A DNA stretch of 53,571 bases from Oryzomonas sp. Its GTDB lineage: Bacteria; Desulfobacterota; Desulfuromonadia; Geobacterales; Pseudopelobacteraceae. Below the pieces are notes generated by a model, which was not told where the DNA came from, did no database searches, and saw nothing but the letters and a program-made list of their open reading frames with translations. This document shows, one piece after another, positions 35,356 to 44,938 of this stretch (position 1 is the stretch's first letter; each line of letters begins with the position of its first letter). The translations under genes were made by a program, and so were the position numbers. The stretch spans positions 1 through 53,571 of the forward strand of contig JARLHN010000004.1 of assembly GCA_031292255.1 (NCBI GenBank). The letters are read 5' to 3'.

Positions 35356-35868
35356 ATGGTTCTTGGATTCAATCATAATGTCAGGTACAAGGGAGAAGTG
35401 TTCCACGTCCAAACCGAGGACAGTGGTGTCGCAGCTCCCCACATAGTCACCCTGCTCTACAGGGGGGGAGTCATTCTCGCCTCCAAAAAGACCAGTTATG
35501 CCGACATCCTCAAGATAGAGAACCTTGACACCGTGGTGGAAGAACTGATGAAGGATCAGCACAAGGCGATGATGCGGCGCCTCAAGGCGGGAGAATTTGA
35601 CCAACGCGCTTTTCAGACCTCGCCTTCCGCGAAGGAATCCGGCAAAGTCAAGCCCTTGGCAGAGAACGTTGCCGGAAGTTTCTCAACGCCGCTTGCGTCC
35701 CAATCCCCGCCATCCGCGAAATCCGATATCTCCCTCCTGTTCGCAATGCCTGTGCAGCGGCAGGACAGCGCCGCCGGGCAGCAACCGGCCGGTCGCGGCA
35801 ACACGGTAAAAGATGTGGTCGGCCTTGATGACGCCATCCGCTCGTTTTTCGGTACCTATGATAAATAA
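35356..35868 (+). CDS. Conserved hypothetical protein (deltaproteobacterial type)
   Basis: A 170-residue protein with a conserved-looking N-terminal half (about 1-78: LGFNHNVRYKGEVFHVQTED, then TLLYRGGVILASKKTSYADI) and a low-complexity Ser/Pro/Ala-rich linker (about 85-145) ending in a short C-terminal helix, DDAIRSFFGTYDK. I recall similar N-terminal halves in Geobacter- and Myxococcus-like proteomes, without known function. It has no signal peptide or membrane segment. No ribosome site is visible before the ATG. It precedes a two-component system on the same strand by 114 bp. Confidence 0.65.
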   Translation: MVLGFNHNVRYKGEVFHVQTEDSGVAAPHIVTLLYRGGVILASKKTSYADILKIENLDTVVEELMKDQHKAMMRRLKAGEFDQRAFQTSPSAKESGKVKPLAENVAGSFSTPLASQSPPSAKSDISLLFAMPVQRQDSAAGQQPAGRGNTVKDVVGLDDAIRSFFGTYDK

Positions 35869-35982
35869 TCCCTGTTGCGTGGGCGTTACCTCGGGGGAGT
35901 TTTCAACCACGGTCCTTCGGCATGTCCAGGGACGACCGCACCAGCGGTGTACCAACGTTAAATCCGCACAGGGATACCATTA

Positions 35983-37482
35983 GTGTTCAAGAGCCTGACA
36001 ACCCGCATTATCGCCACTACCATCGTCCTGCTTGTGGGTGGCATCTTCATTTATACCTTCTTTAACGTCCGGCAGCAGCAGTCGCAACTGATCGAGACGG
36101 CACGCGAAAGCACCGAGCTGCTGCTCCATACCGTTGAAAACAGTATTTACAACACCATGCACCTGGGAAACGTCCAGGACGTGAGTTCGATCCTGGCCAT
36201 GGTGGGACAGCACAACCAACTGGTCGGTGTGCGCATCTTCCATCCCCATGGAGTGATCCTGCGCTCATCCAATCCGGCCGAGGTCGGCAAGGTGGTGAGC
36301 ACGGATGACTACAGCCTGTATCTCAATCCCAAACATTACGGTATCTTCGACCTTCCCCCCTACGGGGAGGTGCTGTCGATGGTCAAGCCGATTTACAACG
36401 AAGCGGCCTGCCATGCCTGTCACGGCAGCAAGGCCAGGGTCATCGGCATCCTCAATGTCGACTATTCGCTCTACCGGACCAAGCTGCAGATGCTTGAGGC
36501 GTCGCGCATCTTTATCGCCTCTTCGGTTGCCATCACGTTCTTTTTGTCCGTCACCATTTCACTGATACTCTTCAAATTCGTCAAAAAACCCCTGGATAGC
36601 ATGACCGCCAACATGTCGCGGGTCGAAAACGGCGACCTGAGTGTGCGCATCGAGTATCGCGGCACTGATGAGATCGGCAAACTGGTCGACAGTTTCAATT
36701 CCATGGTTGACCGGCTCGACATCGCCAAAAAGGAGCTGGAACAGTATCATTTCCAACAGTTGGAACGCGCGGACCGCCTGGCTTCCATCGGTGAAATGGC
36801 TGCCGGCATTGCCCATGAGATCAAGAACCCGCTGGCGGGCATCTCCGCCGCGGTAAGCATCATCAAAGACGACCTCGATCCCGATGACCAGCGCAGCGGC
36901 ATTCTGAAGGAGGTGCTGCAGCAGGTGCAACGCCTGGACAAGACGGTCAATGATCTGCTCTTTTTCGGCAAGCCGTCGGTCCCTGAGCTGGCCTGCATCG
37001 ACATCAGCCATGTTATCGAGAAAACACTCAAATTTGCCTCCCAGCACCGCGGGGTGATGCATATCGGGTGGCAGCTTGAATTTGCCCCAGGTCTTCCCAC
37101 CGTCTATGCCGACGGCAAACAGATGCAGCAGGTGTTCCTCAATCTCATCCTGAACGCCTTCCAGGCCATGAGTGAAGGGGGTACACTGACCATCAGCACC
37201 AGCCTGACCGAGCGCGAGGGGCGCGACTATGTGCGGATAGATGTTGCCGACACCGGTCCCGGCATCCCGTCCCAGATACAGGAAAAGATCTTCACGCCGT
37301 TTTTCACCACCAAGGCCCAGGGTACCGGCCTGGGGCTGCCGATATGTTACAAGTTGATCAACCTTCACAACGGTTTTTTCACTGTTTCCAACAACACCCC
37401 CCGCGGCACCGTATTCACCATAGAACTGCCGGCTTGCAGCGTTCATGACTTCGATGAAACAAGGAGAGAACATGAAGCGTAA
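35983..37482 (+). CDS. Sensor histidine kinase with c-type haem motif (NtrB-like)
   Basis: A 499-residue inner-membrane kinase. Membrane segments at about 8-26 and 176-198 enclose a periplasmic sensor containing C143-H-A-C146-H147, a c-type haem attachment motif, in the context [17 protein letters not shown] linker (about 199-252), HisKA domain with H278 in [12 protein letters not shown] and ATPase domain ([29 protein letters not shown]) follow. Haem-bearing periplasmic sensors of this kind are known from Geobacter chemoreceptors and suggest sensing of redox state or a gas. The start is GTG. It overlaps the sigma-54 activator gene by 11 bases, forming a pair. Confidence 0.9.
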   Translation: MFKSLTTRIIATTIVLLVGGIFIYTFFNVRQQQSQLIETARESTELLLHTVENSIYNTMHLGNVQDVSSILAMVGQHNQLVGVRIFHPHGVILRSSNPAEVGKVVSTDDYSLYLNPKHYGIFDLPPYGEVLSMVKPIYNEAACHACHGSKARVIGILNVDYSLYRTKLQMLEASRIFIASSVAITFFLSVTISLILFKFVKKPLDSMTANMSRVENGDLSVRIEYRGTDEIGKLVDSFNSMVDRLDIAKKELEQYHFQQLERADRLASIGEMAAGIAHEIKNPLAGISAAVSIIKDDLDPDDQRSGILKEVLQQVQRLDKTVNDLLFFGKPSVPELACIDISHVIEKTLKFASQHRGVMHIGWQLEFAPGLPTVYADGKQMQQVFLNLILNAFQAMSEGGTLTISTSLTEREGRDYVRIDVADTGPGIPSQIQEKIFTPFFTTKAQGTGLGLPICYKLINLHNGFFTVSNNTPRGTVFTIELPACSVHDFDETRREHEA

Positions 37483-38845
37483 CAAGATTCTGGTCGTTGA
37501 CGACGAACACCTGATCCGTTGGTCGTTGGAGCAAAATCTGAAGAAGCAGGGCTACGAAGTCGTAACCGCCGGTGACGGCGAAGAGGCGTTGCGCCTGGTT
37601 CGGGAGGAACAGCCCGATCTGGTGCTGCTCGATATCCAGATGCCGGGCATCAACGGTATTGAGGCCCTGGAAAGGATCAAGGAGTACGATGAGGATATCG
37701 TGGTCATCATGGTGACCGCCCACGGCGGCCTTGAAACGGCCGTCAACGCCATGCGGCTGGGGGCCTACGACTACGTCAGCAAGCCGTTCAACCTCGACGA
37801 GCTCGCCATCATCATCAGAAAAGCACTGGAAAACACCGACCTCAAGATCGAGGTGGCGCGTCTCCGCTCCGAGACGAAGAAAACGTTCCCGCCCAACATC
37901 ATCGGCGAGAGCAGACAGGTAAAGCAGTTGCTGGAGGTACTGGACAAGGTGGCCAGGAGCGAGGCATCCACGGTCCTGGTGCAGGGCGAATCCGGGACCG
38001 GCAAGGAACTGGTGGCCAAATGGCTCCACTACAGTTCTAACCGTGCCGATAAGCCGTTCATTGCCATCAACTGCGCCGCGGTGCCGGCCACACTCCTGGA
38101 AAGCGAGCTGTTCGGCCACGAAAAAGGGGCTTTCACCGACGCCAAGAACACCAAGAAAGGACTGTTCGAACTGGCCGACGGCGGCACCGTGTTCCTGGAC
38201 GAGATCGGCGACATGGAGATGGGGATGCAGGCCAAGCTGCTCCGTTTTCTGGAAGACCGCTCGTTTCGCCGCATCGGGGGCGGCAGGGTCTTTACGGTCG
38301 ATGTGCGCATCATCTCCGCCACCAACAAGGATCTGCAGAAAGCCATCGAGGAGAAATCCTTCCGCAACGACCTCTATTACCGCTTGCAGGTCATCCCCAT
38401 CCATTTGGCGCCCCTACGGGAGCGCAAGGAGGACATCATCCCCCTTGCCAACCATTTCATCGAGGTCTACAACAAGGACTTCAACAAGAAGGTGCAGGGC
38501 ATCGCAGGCATGGCCGAGCGCATATTATCCGATTACGGCTGGCCGGGCAATGTACGCGAACTGAAAAACGTCATCGAACGGGCCATTATTCTGGGCAACG
38601 AAGACACACTCATGCTGGAACATCTGCCGCTGGAAATCGTCGCAAAGAGCTCCCCCCAGAGCGGTCCCCCCTTGGCGACCTTCAGGCTTCCGGCCGAGGG
38701 GATCGATATCGAGGAGGTGGAAAAGGAACTTATCCGCCAAGCCCTCGACAACACGGAGTGGAACCAGTCCAAGGCAGCCAAAAAGCTGAGCCTGGGCATC
38801 GACGCGTTCCGGTACCGGATGAAGAAGTTCGGGTATTTGAAATAA
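37472..38845 (+). CDS. NtrC-family sigma-54-dependent response regulator
   Basis: A 457-residue activator: receiver domain (about 5-120, D54 as phospho-acceptor in LLDIQMPG), AAA+ domain (about 145-380) with Walker A GESGTGKE (172-179), GAFTDA at 219-224 in place of GAFTGA, and Walker B VFLDEIGDM, then a C-terminal Fis-type helix-turn-helix (NQSKAAKKLSLGIDAFRYRM). GAFTDA is a tolerated variant of the sigma-54-contact loop. The ATG at 37472 with AAGGAG five bases upstream is chosen over an earlier ATG at 37445. It is presumably phosphorylated by the haem-containing kinase. No target promoter can be assigned here. Confidence 0.93.
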   Translation: MKRNKILVVDDEHLIRWSLEQNLKKQGYEVVTAGDGEEALRLVREEQPDLVLLDIQMPGINGIEALERIKEYDEDIVVIMVTAHGGLETAVNAMRLGAYDYVSKPFNLDELAIIIRKALENTDLKIEVARLRSETKKTFPPNIIGESRQVKQLLEVLDKVARSEASTVLVQGESGTGKELVAKWLHYSSNRADKPFIAINCAAVPATLLESELFGHEKGAFTDAKNTKKGLFELADGGTVFLDEIGDMEMGMQAKLLRFLEDRSFRRIGGGRVFTVDVRIISATNKDLQKAIEEKSFRNDLYYRLQVIPIHLAPLRERKEDIIPLANHFIEVYNKDFNKKVQGIAGMAERILSDYGWPGNVRELKNVIERAIILGNEDTLMLEHLPLEIVAKSSPQSGPPLATFRLPAEGIDIEEVEKELIRQALDNTEWNQSKAAKKLSLGIDAFRYRMKKFGYLK

Positions 38846-38984
38846 AAGGCGTGAGTGGTGAAAATGAAAGGCGTGAATGGTGAGTCGTGAGTGGTGAAAA
38901 ACCCCATCACGTCTCCTGTCTCGCGTTTCAAGTCTTTACCATTCACGTTTCACTATTCACCATTCATGCTTCTAAGAGGTCATC
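38846..38984. repeat. Degenerate GTGAATGGTGA repeat array, inverted halves
   Basis: The gap before fcl is made of degenerate seven-base-type units: GTGAGTGGTGAAAA, GCGTGAATGGTGAG and GTCGTGAGTGGTGA on the left, and the reverse complements (CCATTCACG, CACTATTCACCATTCA) on the right, so the two halves can pair. Related units lie in the grpE-dnaK gap. Confidence 0.5.
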
Positions 38985-39950
38985 ATGAATCCGCAAGACA
39001 AAATATATGTAGCCGGGCATGGCGGCATGGTCGGTTCTGCCCTCGTGCGCTGCCTGCGCGGTGCAGGCTACACCAATCTGGTCCTTCCTTCGCGGGCAGA
39101 GCTGGATTTGTGCAACCAGGAAGCGGTCAAGGCATTCTTTCACGACGAGCGCCCTGAGTACGTGTTCCTGGCTGCCGCCAAGGTGGGCGGAATCGTTGCC
39201 AACAGCACCCTGCCGGCGCAGTTCATCTACGACAACCTGATGATCCAGAACAACATCGTGCATGCTTCGTGGAGCGTGGGCGTAAAACGGCTTCTGTTCC
39301 TGGGCAGCACCTGCATCTATCCCAAGCTGGCGCCCCAGCCGCTGAAGGAGGAGTACCTCCTGACCGGTCCGCTGGAACCGACCAACGACGCCTATGCCGT
39401 AGCCAAGATCGCCGGCATCACCATGTGTCGCTCCTTCAACCGCCAGTACGGCACCCGCTACCTGGCGGCCATGCCGACCAACCTCTACGGCCCCAACGAC
39501 AATTTCGACCTGACCTCCTCCCACGTCCTGCCGGCCCTGATCCGCAAATTCCACGATGCCGGGGAAAACGGCGCCGCCACAGTCACCGTCTGGGGCAGCG
39601 GCACGCCCCTGCGGGAATTCCTGCACGTGAACGATCTGGCGGACGGTTGCCTGCACCTGGTCAACCTGCCGGATGCGGAGTATGGCCGCCTGCTGGAGGA
39701 CCCGGCGGCTTCGGCCTTGATCAACATCGGCAGCGGCGAGGAGTTGACGATCCGCGACCTGGCCCTACTGGTGAAAAAGGTGGTCGGATTCGAGGGTGAA
39801 CTGGTTTTCGACGCCACCAAGCCCGACGGCACACCGCGCAAGCTCTGCGACGTGTCCCGCATTCATGCCCTCGGCTGGCGGCATCGCATAGCCCTGGAGG
39901 AGGGGCTTGCGGCGACGTATCGATGGTTTCGTGAAAATCGTGAAAGGTGA
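38985..39950 (+). CDS. fcl: GDP-L-fucose synthase
   Basis: Epimerises and reduces GDP-4-keto-6-deoxymannose to GDP-L-fucose with NADPH. The 321-residue short-chain dehydrogenase has the Rossmann motif VAGHGGMVGSALV, FLAAAKVGG, the catalytic S108 (LGSTCIYP), Y137 and K141 (YAVAK), and the family motif NLYGPNDNFD. Length and motifs are full. It opens the polysaccharide cluster; its substrate would come from the Gmd-like enzyme two genes downstream. No GDP-mannose synthesis genes lie in the window. Confidence 0.93.
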   Translation: MNPQDKIYVAGHGGMVGSALVRCLRGAGYTNLVLPSRAELDLCNQEAVKAFFHDERPEYVFLAAAKVGGIVANSTLPAQFIYDNLMIQNNIVHASWSVGVKRLLFLGSTCIYPKLAPQPLKEEYLLTGPLEPTNDAYAVAKIAGITMCRSFNRQYGTRYLAAMPTNLYGPNDNFDLTSSHVLPALIRKFHDAGENGAATVTVWGSGTPLREFLHVNDLADGCLHLVNLPDAEYGRLLEDPAASALINIGSGEELTIRDLALLVKKVVGFEGELVFDATKPDGTPRKLCDVSRIHALGWRHRIALEEGLAATYRWFRENRER

Positions 39951-40001
39951 ATCACATCTCGCCATCCACTTTCCACATTTTCCTCTTGCAATTCCCCTCC
40001 G

Positions 40002-40040
40002 TTTTTCGCTAATGTTCAAAATATGAACAATAACGAAAAA
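40002..40040. promoter_or_regulatory. 39-bp inverted repeat over the start codon of the winged-helix gene
   Basis: Outer arms TTTTTCG and CGAAAAA and inner arms TGTTCA and TGAACA are symmetric around the centre AAATA; only the four-base joins (CTAA, ATAA) match imperfectly. The ATG of the winged-helix regulator (40023) lies inside the centre. Such symmetry over a regulator's own start suggests an autoregulatory operator, or an RNA hairpin hiding the start. Confidence 0.6.
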
Positions 40041-40628
40041 TCCTCGGAATCCTACCGCTCACTCCTGATCCTCTCCGAAATAACCGGCGAAGAGCCGCTC
40101 TCCCAGCGGGAACTCTCGCGACGGCTCGGCGTTGCCGTCGGCCTGGTCAATTCCTACCTTAAAAACCTGGTCGCCAAAGGGTACGTGCGGGTCAAGAACT
40201 TCCCCCGCAACCGCTATGCCTATCTGCTCACCCCTCAGGGATTGGCCGAGAAGAGCCGCCTGGCCTATCAGCACCTGAGTTACTTTACCAGCCTGTACAC
40301 GGCGGCACGCCAGGACTACCTGGACCTGTTCCGCCGCCTGGAGGCCGCCGGCGTGCGGGAGATTGCCTTCTGCGGGGTGGACGAGGTGGCCGAGGTGGCG
40401 TATCTGTCGTTGCAGGAGACCGGCTTGAAATTGGTTGCGGTCATGGATGATACCCGCGCAGGGGACACCTTCTTCGGTGTTCCAGTTGTGTCATTGGCGG
40501 GCGGAGCGCAGAGGTGTCGTGCCCCGGTGATTATATCCTCATTGAAGCGGAAAGATGAACTTACGCGGGAGCTTAGTGATTTGGGTGTAACAGCAGGCAT
40601 GATTTTTGTTGCTGGTACCATGGAGTAG
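40023..40628 (+). CDS. Winged-helix regulator with Rossmann-like C-terminal domain
   Basis: A 201-residue protein. The N-terminal half (about 10-75) is a MarR-like winged helix (LSQRELSRRLGVAVGLVNSYLKNLVAKGYV), of the type found beside exopolysaccharide genes. The C-terminal half (about 105-195) has alternating strands and helices like a nucleotide- or sugar-binding Rossmann fold (EIAFCGVDEVAEVAY, VVAVMDDTRA-like and APVIISSLKR segments). It may sense a sugar nucleotide and control the cluster (inference). It splits fcl from gmd. A 39-bp inverted repeat covers its start, and its 3' end is duplicated in decayed form at 48732-48839. Confidence 0.75.
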   Translation: MNNNEKSSESYRSLLILSEITGEEPLSQRELSRRLGVAVGLVNSYLKNLVAKGYVRVKNFPRNRYAYLLTPQGLAEKSRLAYQHLSYFTSLYTAARQDYLDLFRRLEAAGVREIAFCGVDEVAEVAYLSLQETGLKLVAVMDDTRAGDTFFGVPVVSLAGGAQRCRAPVIISSLKRKDELTRELSDLGVTAGMIFVAGTME

Positions 40629-40683
40629 ATATCGGGCTTTTCCGACTCAAGTACGCCGGTTGTGCAGGGATGGAGGACAATGC

Positions 40684-41640
40684 ATGTCGAAAAAAGCGCT
40701 TATCTGCGGTGTGTCTGGTCAGGATGGCGCATACCTGTCCCGGTTTTTGCTCGGGAAGGATTACGAGGTTCATGGAACCGCGCGAGACGCTCAGATGGCA
40801 TCCTTCTCAAACCTGAGCAGACTGGGTATCCGTGATCATATTGCATATCACTCCATGGCGCTGAACGATTTTCGGAGCGTTCTCCAGGTGTTGTCGAGTG
40901 TGCAACCTGACGAGATTTATAACTTGGCTGGACAAAGTTCAGTGGGGCTTTCTTTTGAACAACCAGTGGAAACACTGGAAAGTATCAGTGTTGGAACCTT
41001 GAATCTTTTAGAGGCGATTCGATTCATGAAGTGCTCGGCCAGGCTTTATAATGCCGGTTCAAGCGAATGTTTTGGCAATGCCGGCGGCCGGCCGGCTGAC
41101 GAGAACACCCCATTTCGCCCGCGAAGCCCTTATGCCGTAGCTAAGGCGACAGCCTTCTGGGAGATTGCAAACTATAGAGAAGCATACAGCCTTTACGCCA
41201 GCACCGGGATACTGTTCAATCATGAATCGCCGTTGCGCCCCGAGCGATTCGTTACCCAGAAAATTGTCAGAAGCGCCTGCCGGATTGCGCAAGGGGCCAA
41301 GGAAAAACTGATACTCGGCAATATTGAAATAGCCAGGGACTGGGGGTGGGCACCCGAGTATGTTGAGGCTATGTGGATGATTCTCCAGCAGGAAAAGGCC
41401 GATGATTTTGTGATTGCAACCGGCAAGACCAATAAACTCGGGGATTTCGTGGCTGAAGTTTTCAGGTGTGTGGGGCTTGACTGGCATGACCACGTTGAAA
41501 GCGATGCATCGCTTTATCGCCCGTCAGAAATTATGGTGAGCATGGCTAATCCTGAAAAATCGGCAAAAATGCTCGGCTGGCAGGCGACATACAGCATGAA
41601 GGATGTCGCCCGAATGATGGTGGAAGAGTTTTTGCTGTAA
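40684..41640 (+). CDS. gmd: GDP-mannose 4,6-dehydratase-like SDR
   Basis: A 318-residue short-chain dehydrogenase matching Gmd closely: ALICGVSGQDGAYLSRFLL, QPDEIYNLAGQSSVGLSFE, then GILFNHESPLRPERFVTQKI, LGNIEIARDWGWAPEYV and MWMILQQEKADDFVIATG. The catalytic Tyr and Lys are in YAVAKATAFW; the usual Ser-Thr-Ser-Glu block reads GSSECFG. It should make GDP-4-keto-6-deoxymannose from GDP-mannose. It is about 50 residues shorter than typical Gmd, with deletions near the NADP loop region (TARDAQMASFSNL). The frame extends back to 40606, but the ATG at 40684 has GGAGG seven bases upstream. The product feeds Fcl or another reductase. Confidence 0.85.
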   Translation: MSKKALICGVSGQDGAYLSRFLLGKDYEVHGTARDAQMASFSNLSRLGIRDHIAYHSMALNDFRSVLQVLSSVQPDEIYNLAGQSSVGLSFEQPVETLESISVGTLNLLEAIRFMKCSARLYNAGSSECFGNAGGRPADENTPFRPRSPYAVAKATAFWEIANYREAYSLYASTGILFNHESPLRPERFVTQKIVRSACRIAQGAKEKLILGNIEIARDWGWAPEYVEAMWMILQQEKADDFVIATGKTNKLGDFVAEVFRCVGLDWHDHVESDASLYRPSEIMVSMANPEKSAKMLGWQATYSMKDVARMMVEEFLL

Positions 41641-41685
41641 CGTTTGTTCACATTACCGGGGCGCATTATGGAGGGAGGCGGGCTC

Positions 41686-42459
41686 ATGAAAGTTGTCATA
41701 CTTGCGGGGGGCTTCGGAACTCGTATCAGCGAAGAGTCGCACCTGAAACCAAAACCGATGATCGAGATAGGTGGTCGTCCTATTCTCTGGCACATCATGA
41801 AGATTTACTCCCATTTCGGTTTCAGTGATTTCGTCATCTGCCTGGGGTACAAGGGATATTGCATCAAAGAATATTTTGCGCATTATTTCCTGCACGAGTC
41901 GGATGTCACCTTCGATTTCCGGGAGGGCAATCAACGGATTGTCCACAGTCATAGTGCGGAACCATGGCGGGTGACCCTGGTCGATACCGGTCAGGACACC
42001 TTGACGGGTGGCAGGGTAAAGCGGATAGCCCATTACTTGGAGGGGCAGCCGTTCATGCTCACCTATGGCGATGGCGTCGCAAATGTGAATATACGTGAGT
42101 TGGTCGAGTTTCACCGTAAAAGCGGGAGGCTGGCCACCGTCACCACCACCCAGCCGAGCGGCAAGTTCGGGGCGCTTAATCTGAGTGATTCCGATCAGGT
42201 AGTTAGCTTTCAGGAGAAGCCGAAGGGGGATGGCGGTTGGATCAATGCAGGCTTCTTTGTCATGCAGCCGGAAGCTGTCGGCTATATCAAAGACGATTCA
42301 ACGATATTGGAGAGGGAACCCTTGGAACAACTGGCCGGCAAAGGAGAGTTGATGGCTTACAAACATCACGGATTTTGGCAACCAATGGATACCATGCGGG
42401 ACAAGAACAACCTGGATGAGATGTGGAAGAGCGGCGAAGCCCCTTGGAAGGTTTGGTGA
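41686..42459 (+). CDS. rfbF: Glucose-1-phosphate cytidylyltransferase
   Basis: Makes CDP-glucose from glucose-1-phosphate and CTP, the first step to CDP-6-deoxy and 3,6-dideoxy sugars. The 257-residue enzyme starts MKVVILAGGFGTRISEES with the nucleotide-binding loop, then KPKPMIEIGGRPILWHIM and LTYGDGVANVN with the metal-binding Asp. The ATG at 41686 with GGAGG seven bases upstream is chosen over an upstream in-frame ATG at 41644. The stop overlaps the rfbG start (TGATG), so rfbF, rfbG and rfbH are co-expressed. Confidence 0.95.
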   Translation: MKVVILAGGFGTRISEESHLKPKPMIEIGGRPILWHIMKIYSHFGFSDFVICLGYKGYCIKEYFAHYFLHESDVTFDFREGNQRIVHSHSAEPWRVTLVDTGQDTLTGGRVKRIAHYLEGQPFMLTYGDGVANVNIRELVEFHRKSGRLATVTTTQPSGKFGALNLSDSDQVVSFQEKPKGDGGWINAGFFVMQPEAVGYIKDDSTILEREPLEQLAGKGELMAYKHHGFWQPMDTMRDKNNLDEMWKSGEAPWKVW

Positions 42460-43532
42460 TGGAGCGTTCATTCTGGCATAACAGGAGGGTCTTTGTAACG
42501 GGCCATACCGGATTCAAAGGATCATGGCTGTGCCTCTTGCTCCACTCCATGGGCGCGAAGATGACCGGCTATGCCCTGGAACCGCCGACCTGCCCCAGTC
42601 TTTTCGAAAGCGGCAAGCTCGGCGAATTGGTACACTCCGTCATTGCCGATGTCCGGGACTTGGGCCGGATCAAGGCTGAAATGGCCGCTGCTGCTCCGGA
42701 GATCGTCATCCACATGGCCGCCCAGCCGCTGGTGCGGGAGTCCTACCGCAATCCGGTGGAAACCTACACCGTCAACGTCGTCGGAACGGTCAACCTCCTG
42801 GAAGCGGTGCGGGAATGTCCAAGCGTCAGGGCGGTTGTCAACGTGACCACCGACAAGTGCTATGAAAACCGGGAATGGATCTGGGGTTATCGTGAGAATG
42901 AACCGCTGGGCGGGTATGACCCCTATTCCAGCAGCAAGGCCTGTTCGGAACTGGTTACGGCGGCCTACCGAACGTCGTTTTTCAACCCGGAGAGGTATGA
43001 CGTGCACCGTGTCGGCATCGCATCCGCCCGCGCCGGAAATGTTATCGGCGGTGGCGACTGGGCTGCTGAACGGCTGATACCCGACAGTGTGAGGGCTCTG
43101 TTGCAGGGGATTCCTATTCCGGTCCGAAACCCTCACGCAATCCGCCCCTGGCAGCATGTATTGGAACCGTTGAGCGGTTATCTGGTCCTGGCGCGAAAAC
43201 TGTACCAGGAAGGTCCCGAATATGGCGGGGCCTGGAATTTCGGCCCGCGTGACGATGACGCAAAACCGGTGGAATGGATTGCCAGGGCCGTCACCACCCG
43301 ATGGGGCGGTAACTCAAGCTACATCGTCGATCAGGGGGAGCATCCCCACGAAGCCCATTACCTCAAGCTGGACTGCTCAAAAGCGATGGCCGGCCTTGGA
43401 TGGCGTCCACGCTGGAGCCTGTCCCGGGCGCTTGACAGTATCGTTGATTGGACGAGGGTCTACCAAAGCGAGGGTGATGTTCGTTCGTTATGCCTGCAGC
43501 AAATTGTGGAATATCTGGGAACCGAGGGATAG
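42459..43532 (+). CDS. rfbG: CDP-glucose 4,6-dehydratase
   Basis: Converts CDP-glucose to CDP-4-keto-6-deoxyglucose with bound NAD. The 357-residue short-chain dehydrogenase has RVFVTGHTGFKGSWLCLLL, HMAAQPLVRESYRNPVETY, NVTTDKCYENREW with the active-site Thr-Asp, and YDPYSSSKACSELV with the catalytic Tyr and Lys. ARAGNVIGGGDWA and IRPWQHVLEPLSGYL are family signatures. Its start overlaps the rfbF stop by one base; an upstream in-frame ATG (42423) lies inside rfbF and is rejected. rfbH follows after 6 bases. Confidence 0.96.
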   Translation: MERSFWHNRRVFVTGHTGFKGSWLCLLLHSMGAKMTGYALEPPTCPSLFESGKLGELVHSVIADVRDLGRIKAEMAAAAPEIVIHMAAQPLVRESYRNPVETYTVNVVGTVNLLEAVRECPSVRAVVNVTTDKCYENREWIWGYRENEPLGGYDPYSSSKACSELVTAAYRTSFFNPERYDVHRVGIASARAGNVIGGGDWAAERLIPDSVRALLQGIPIPVRNPHAIRPWQHVLEPLSGYLVLARKLYQEGPEYGGAWNFGPRDDDAKPVEWIARAVTTRWGGNSSYIVDQGEHPHEAHYLKLDCSKAMAGLGWRPRWSLSRALDSIVDWTRVYQSEGDVRSLCLQQIVEYLGTEG

Positions 43533-43538
43533 GAAAGC

Positions 43539-44897
43539 ATGCCGAATACCAGCGAAACGGACAAGAAACTGCGCGAGGAGGTTGTACAGGCCACCCTCCG
43601 CTACTACGAATTCAAGCATAAGGTGAAGAAGCCCTTTGTGCCCGGAGAACGGATATCGTACGCCGCCAGGGTGTTCGATGAACAGGAGATGGCCAACCTG
43701 ATCGATTCCTCCCTGGATTTCTGGTTGACCACCGGCCGTTACGCGGAGCGGTTCGAACGGGAATTTGCCGAGTTTCTCGGCGTACAACACTGTTCTTTGA
43801 CCAATTCAGGCTCTTCCGCGAATCTCCTGGCCTTCATGGCGCTTACCTCCCCCAAGCTGGCTGAAAGAAGGATTCGCAAGGGCGACGAGGTCATCACCGT
43901 TGCCGCCGGATTTCCCACCACCGTTGCCCCGATCATCCAGTACGGCGCTGTTCCGGTGTTCGTCGATGTCCGGCTTCCGACGTACAATATCGACGTCGCC
44001 CAATTGGATGCAGCCCTCTCCGACAGGACCAAGGCGGTCATGGTAGCCCACACCCTCGGCAACCCTTTCGACCTCGCAGCCGTAAAACAGTTCTGTGACC
44101 GGCATAACCTCTGGCTCGTCGAGGACAATTGCGACGCCCTTGGTTCGCGGTACTGTTTGAACGGCAAATGGCGCTTCACCGGAACCATCGGCCACCTGGG
44201 AACATCAAGCTTCTATCCGCCCCATCACATGACCATGGGGGAGGGGGGCGCCGTCTACACGAACGACACGACCCTCAAGCGTCTCGTGGAGTCGTTCCGC
44301 GACTGGGGGCGCGACTGCTGGTGCCCGTCGGGGCGCGACAATACCTGCGGCAACCGCTTTACCCAGCAGTTCGGCGAACTCCCCTACGGCTACGATCACA
44401 AGTACGTGTACTCCCACTTCGGGTACAACCTGAAAGTGACCGACATGCAGGCTGCCGTCGGCTGCGCCCAGCTGGAAAAGCTGCCCGGCTTCATTGCCGC
44501 CCGTCAACGCAACTGGCAGCTCTTGCGCGACGGTCTGGCCGACTTGGGTGACCGCTTCATCCTGCCGGAACCGACAGAAAACTCCGACCCCTCCTGGTTC
44601 GGCTTCCTTCTCACGGTACGTGAAGATGCCGGTTTCAGCCGTGAGCAGGTCGTCGCCCACCTGGAGCGCAAGGGGATTCAGACCCGCATGCTGTTTGCCG
44701 GCAACCTGATCAAGCACCCCTGTTTCGACGAGATGCGCAAGGAAGGCACAGGCTACCGCATCGTCGGCAGCCTGGACGACACCGACCGGATCATGCGGGA
44801 TACCTTTTGGGTCGGTGTTTATCCCGGCATGACGGATGAAATGCTGGACTACATGATCGAGACGATCAAAGACTTTGTCCTGCAAACCCGCGGATGA
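43539..44897 (+). CDS. rfbH: CDP-4-keto-6-deoxyglucose-3-dehydrase (E1)
   Basis: Pyridoxamine-phosphate and [2Fe-2S] enzyme that removes the 3-hydroxyl of CDP-4-keto-6-deoxyglucose. The 452-residue protein has an aminotransferase fold in which the cofactor lysine is replaced by histidine ([14 protein letters not shown], about 229-230), the E1 hallmark. C260, C262 and C270 ([11 protein letters not shown]) fit the C-x-C-x7-C part of the E1 iron-sulphur motif; C198 or C206 may be the fourth ligand. A dedicated reductase (E3) is not in the window. An AGGAA site precedes the ATG. Confidence 0.95.
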   Translation: MPNTSETDKKLREEVVQATLRYYEFKHKVKKPFVPGERISYAARVFDEQEMANLIDSSLDFWLTTGRYAERFEREFAEFLGVQHCSLTNSGSSANLLAFMALTSPKLAERRIRKGDEVITVAAGFPTTVAPIIQYGAVPVFVDVRLPTYNIDVAQLDAALSDRTKAVMVAHTLGNPFDLAAVKQFCDRHNLWLVEDNCDALGSRYCLNGKWRFTGTIGHLGTSSFYPPHHMTMGEGGAVYTNDTTLKRLVESFRDWGRDCWCPSGRDNTCGNRFTQQFGELPYGYDHKYVYSHFGYNLKVTDMQAAVGCAQLEKLPGFIAARQRNWQLLRDGLADLGDRFILPEPTENSDPSWFGFLLTVREDAGFSREQVVAHLERKGIQTRMLFAGNLIKHPCFDEMRKEGTGYRIVGSLDDTDRIMRDTFWVGVYPGMTDEMLDYMIETIKDFVLQTRG

Positions 44898-44938
44898 AAT
44901 TTTGTTGAGGAGTCAACTACATTTAACCGGAGAACCTA

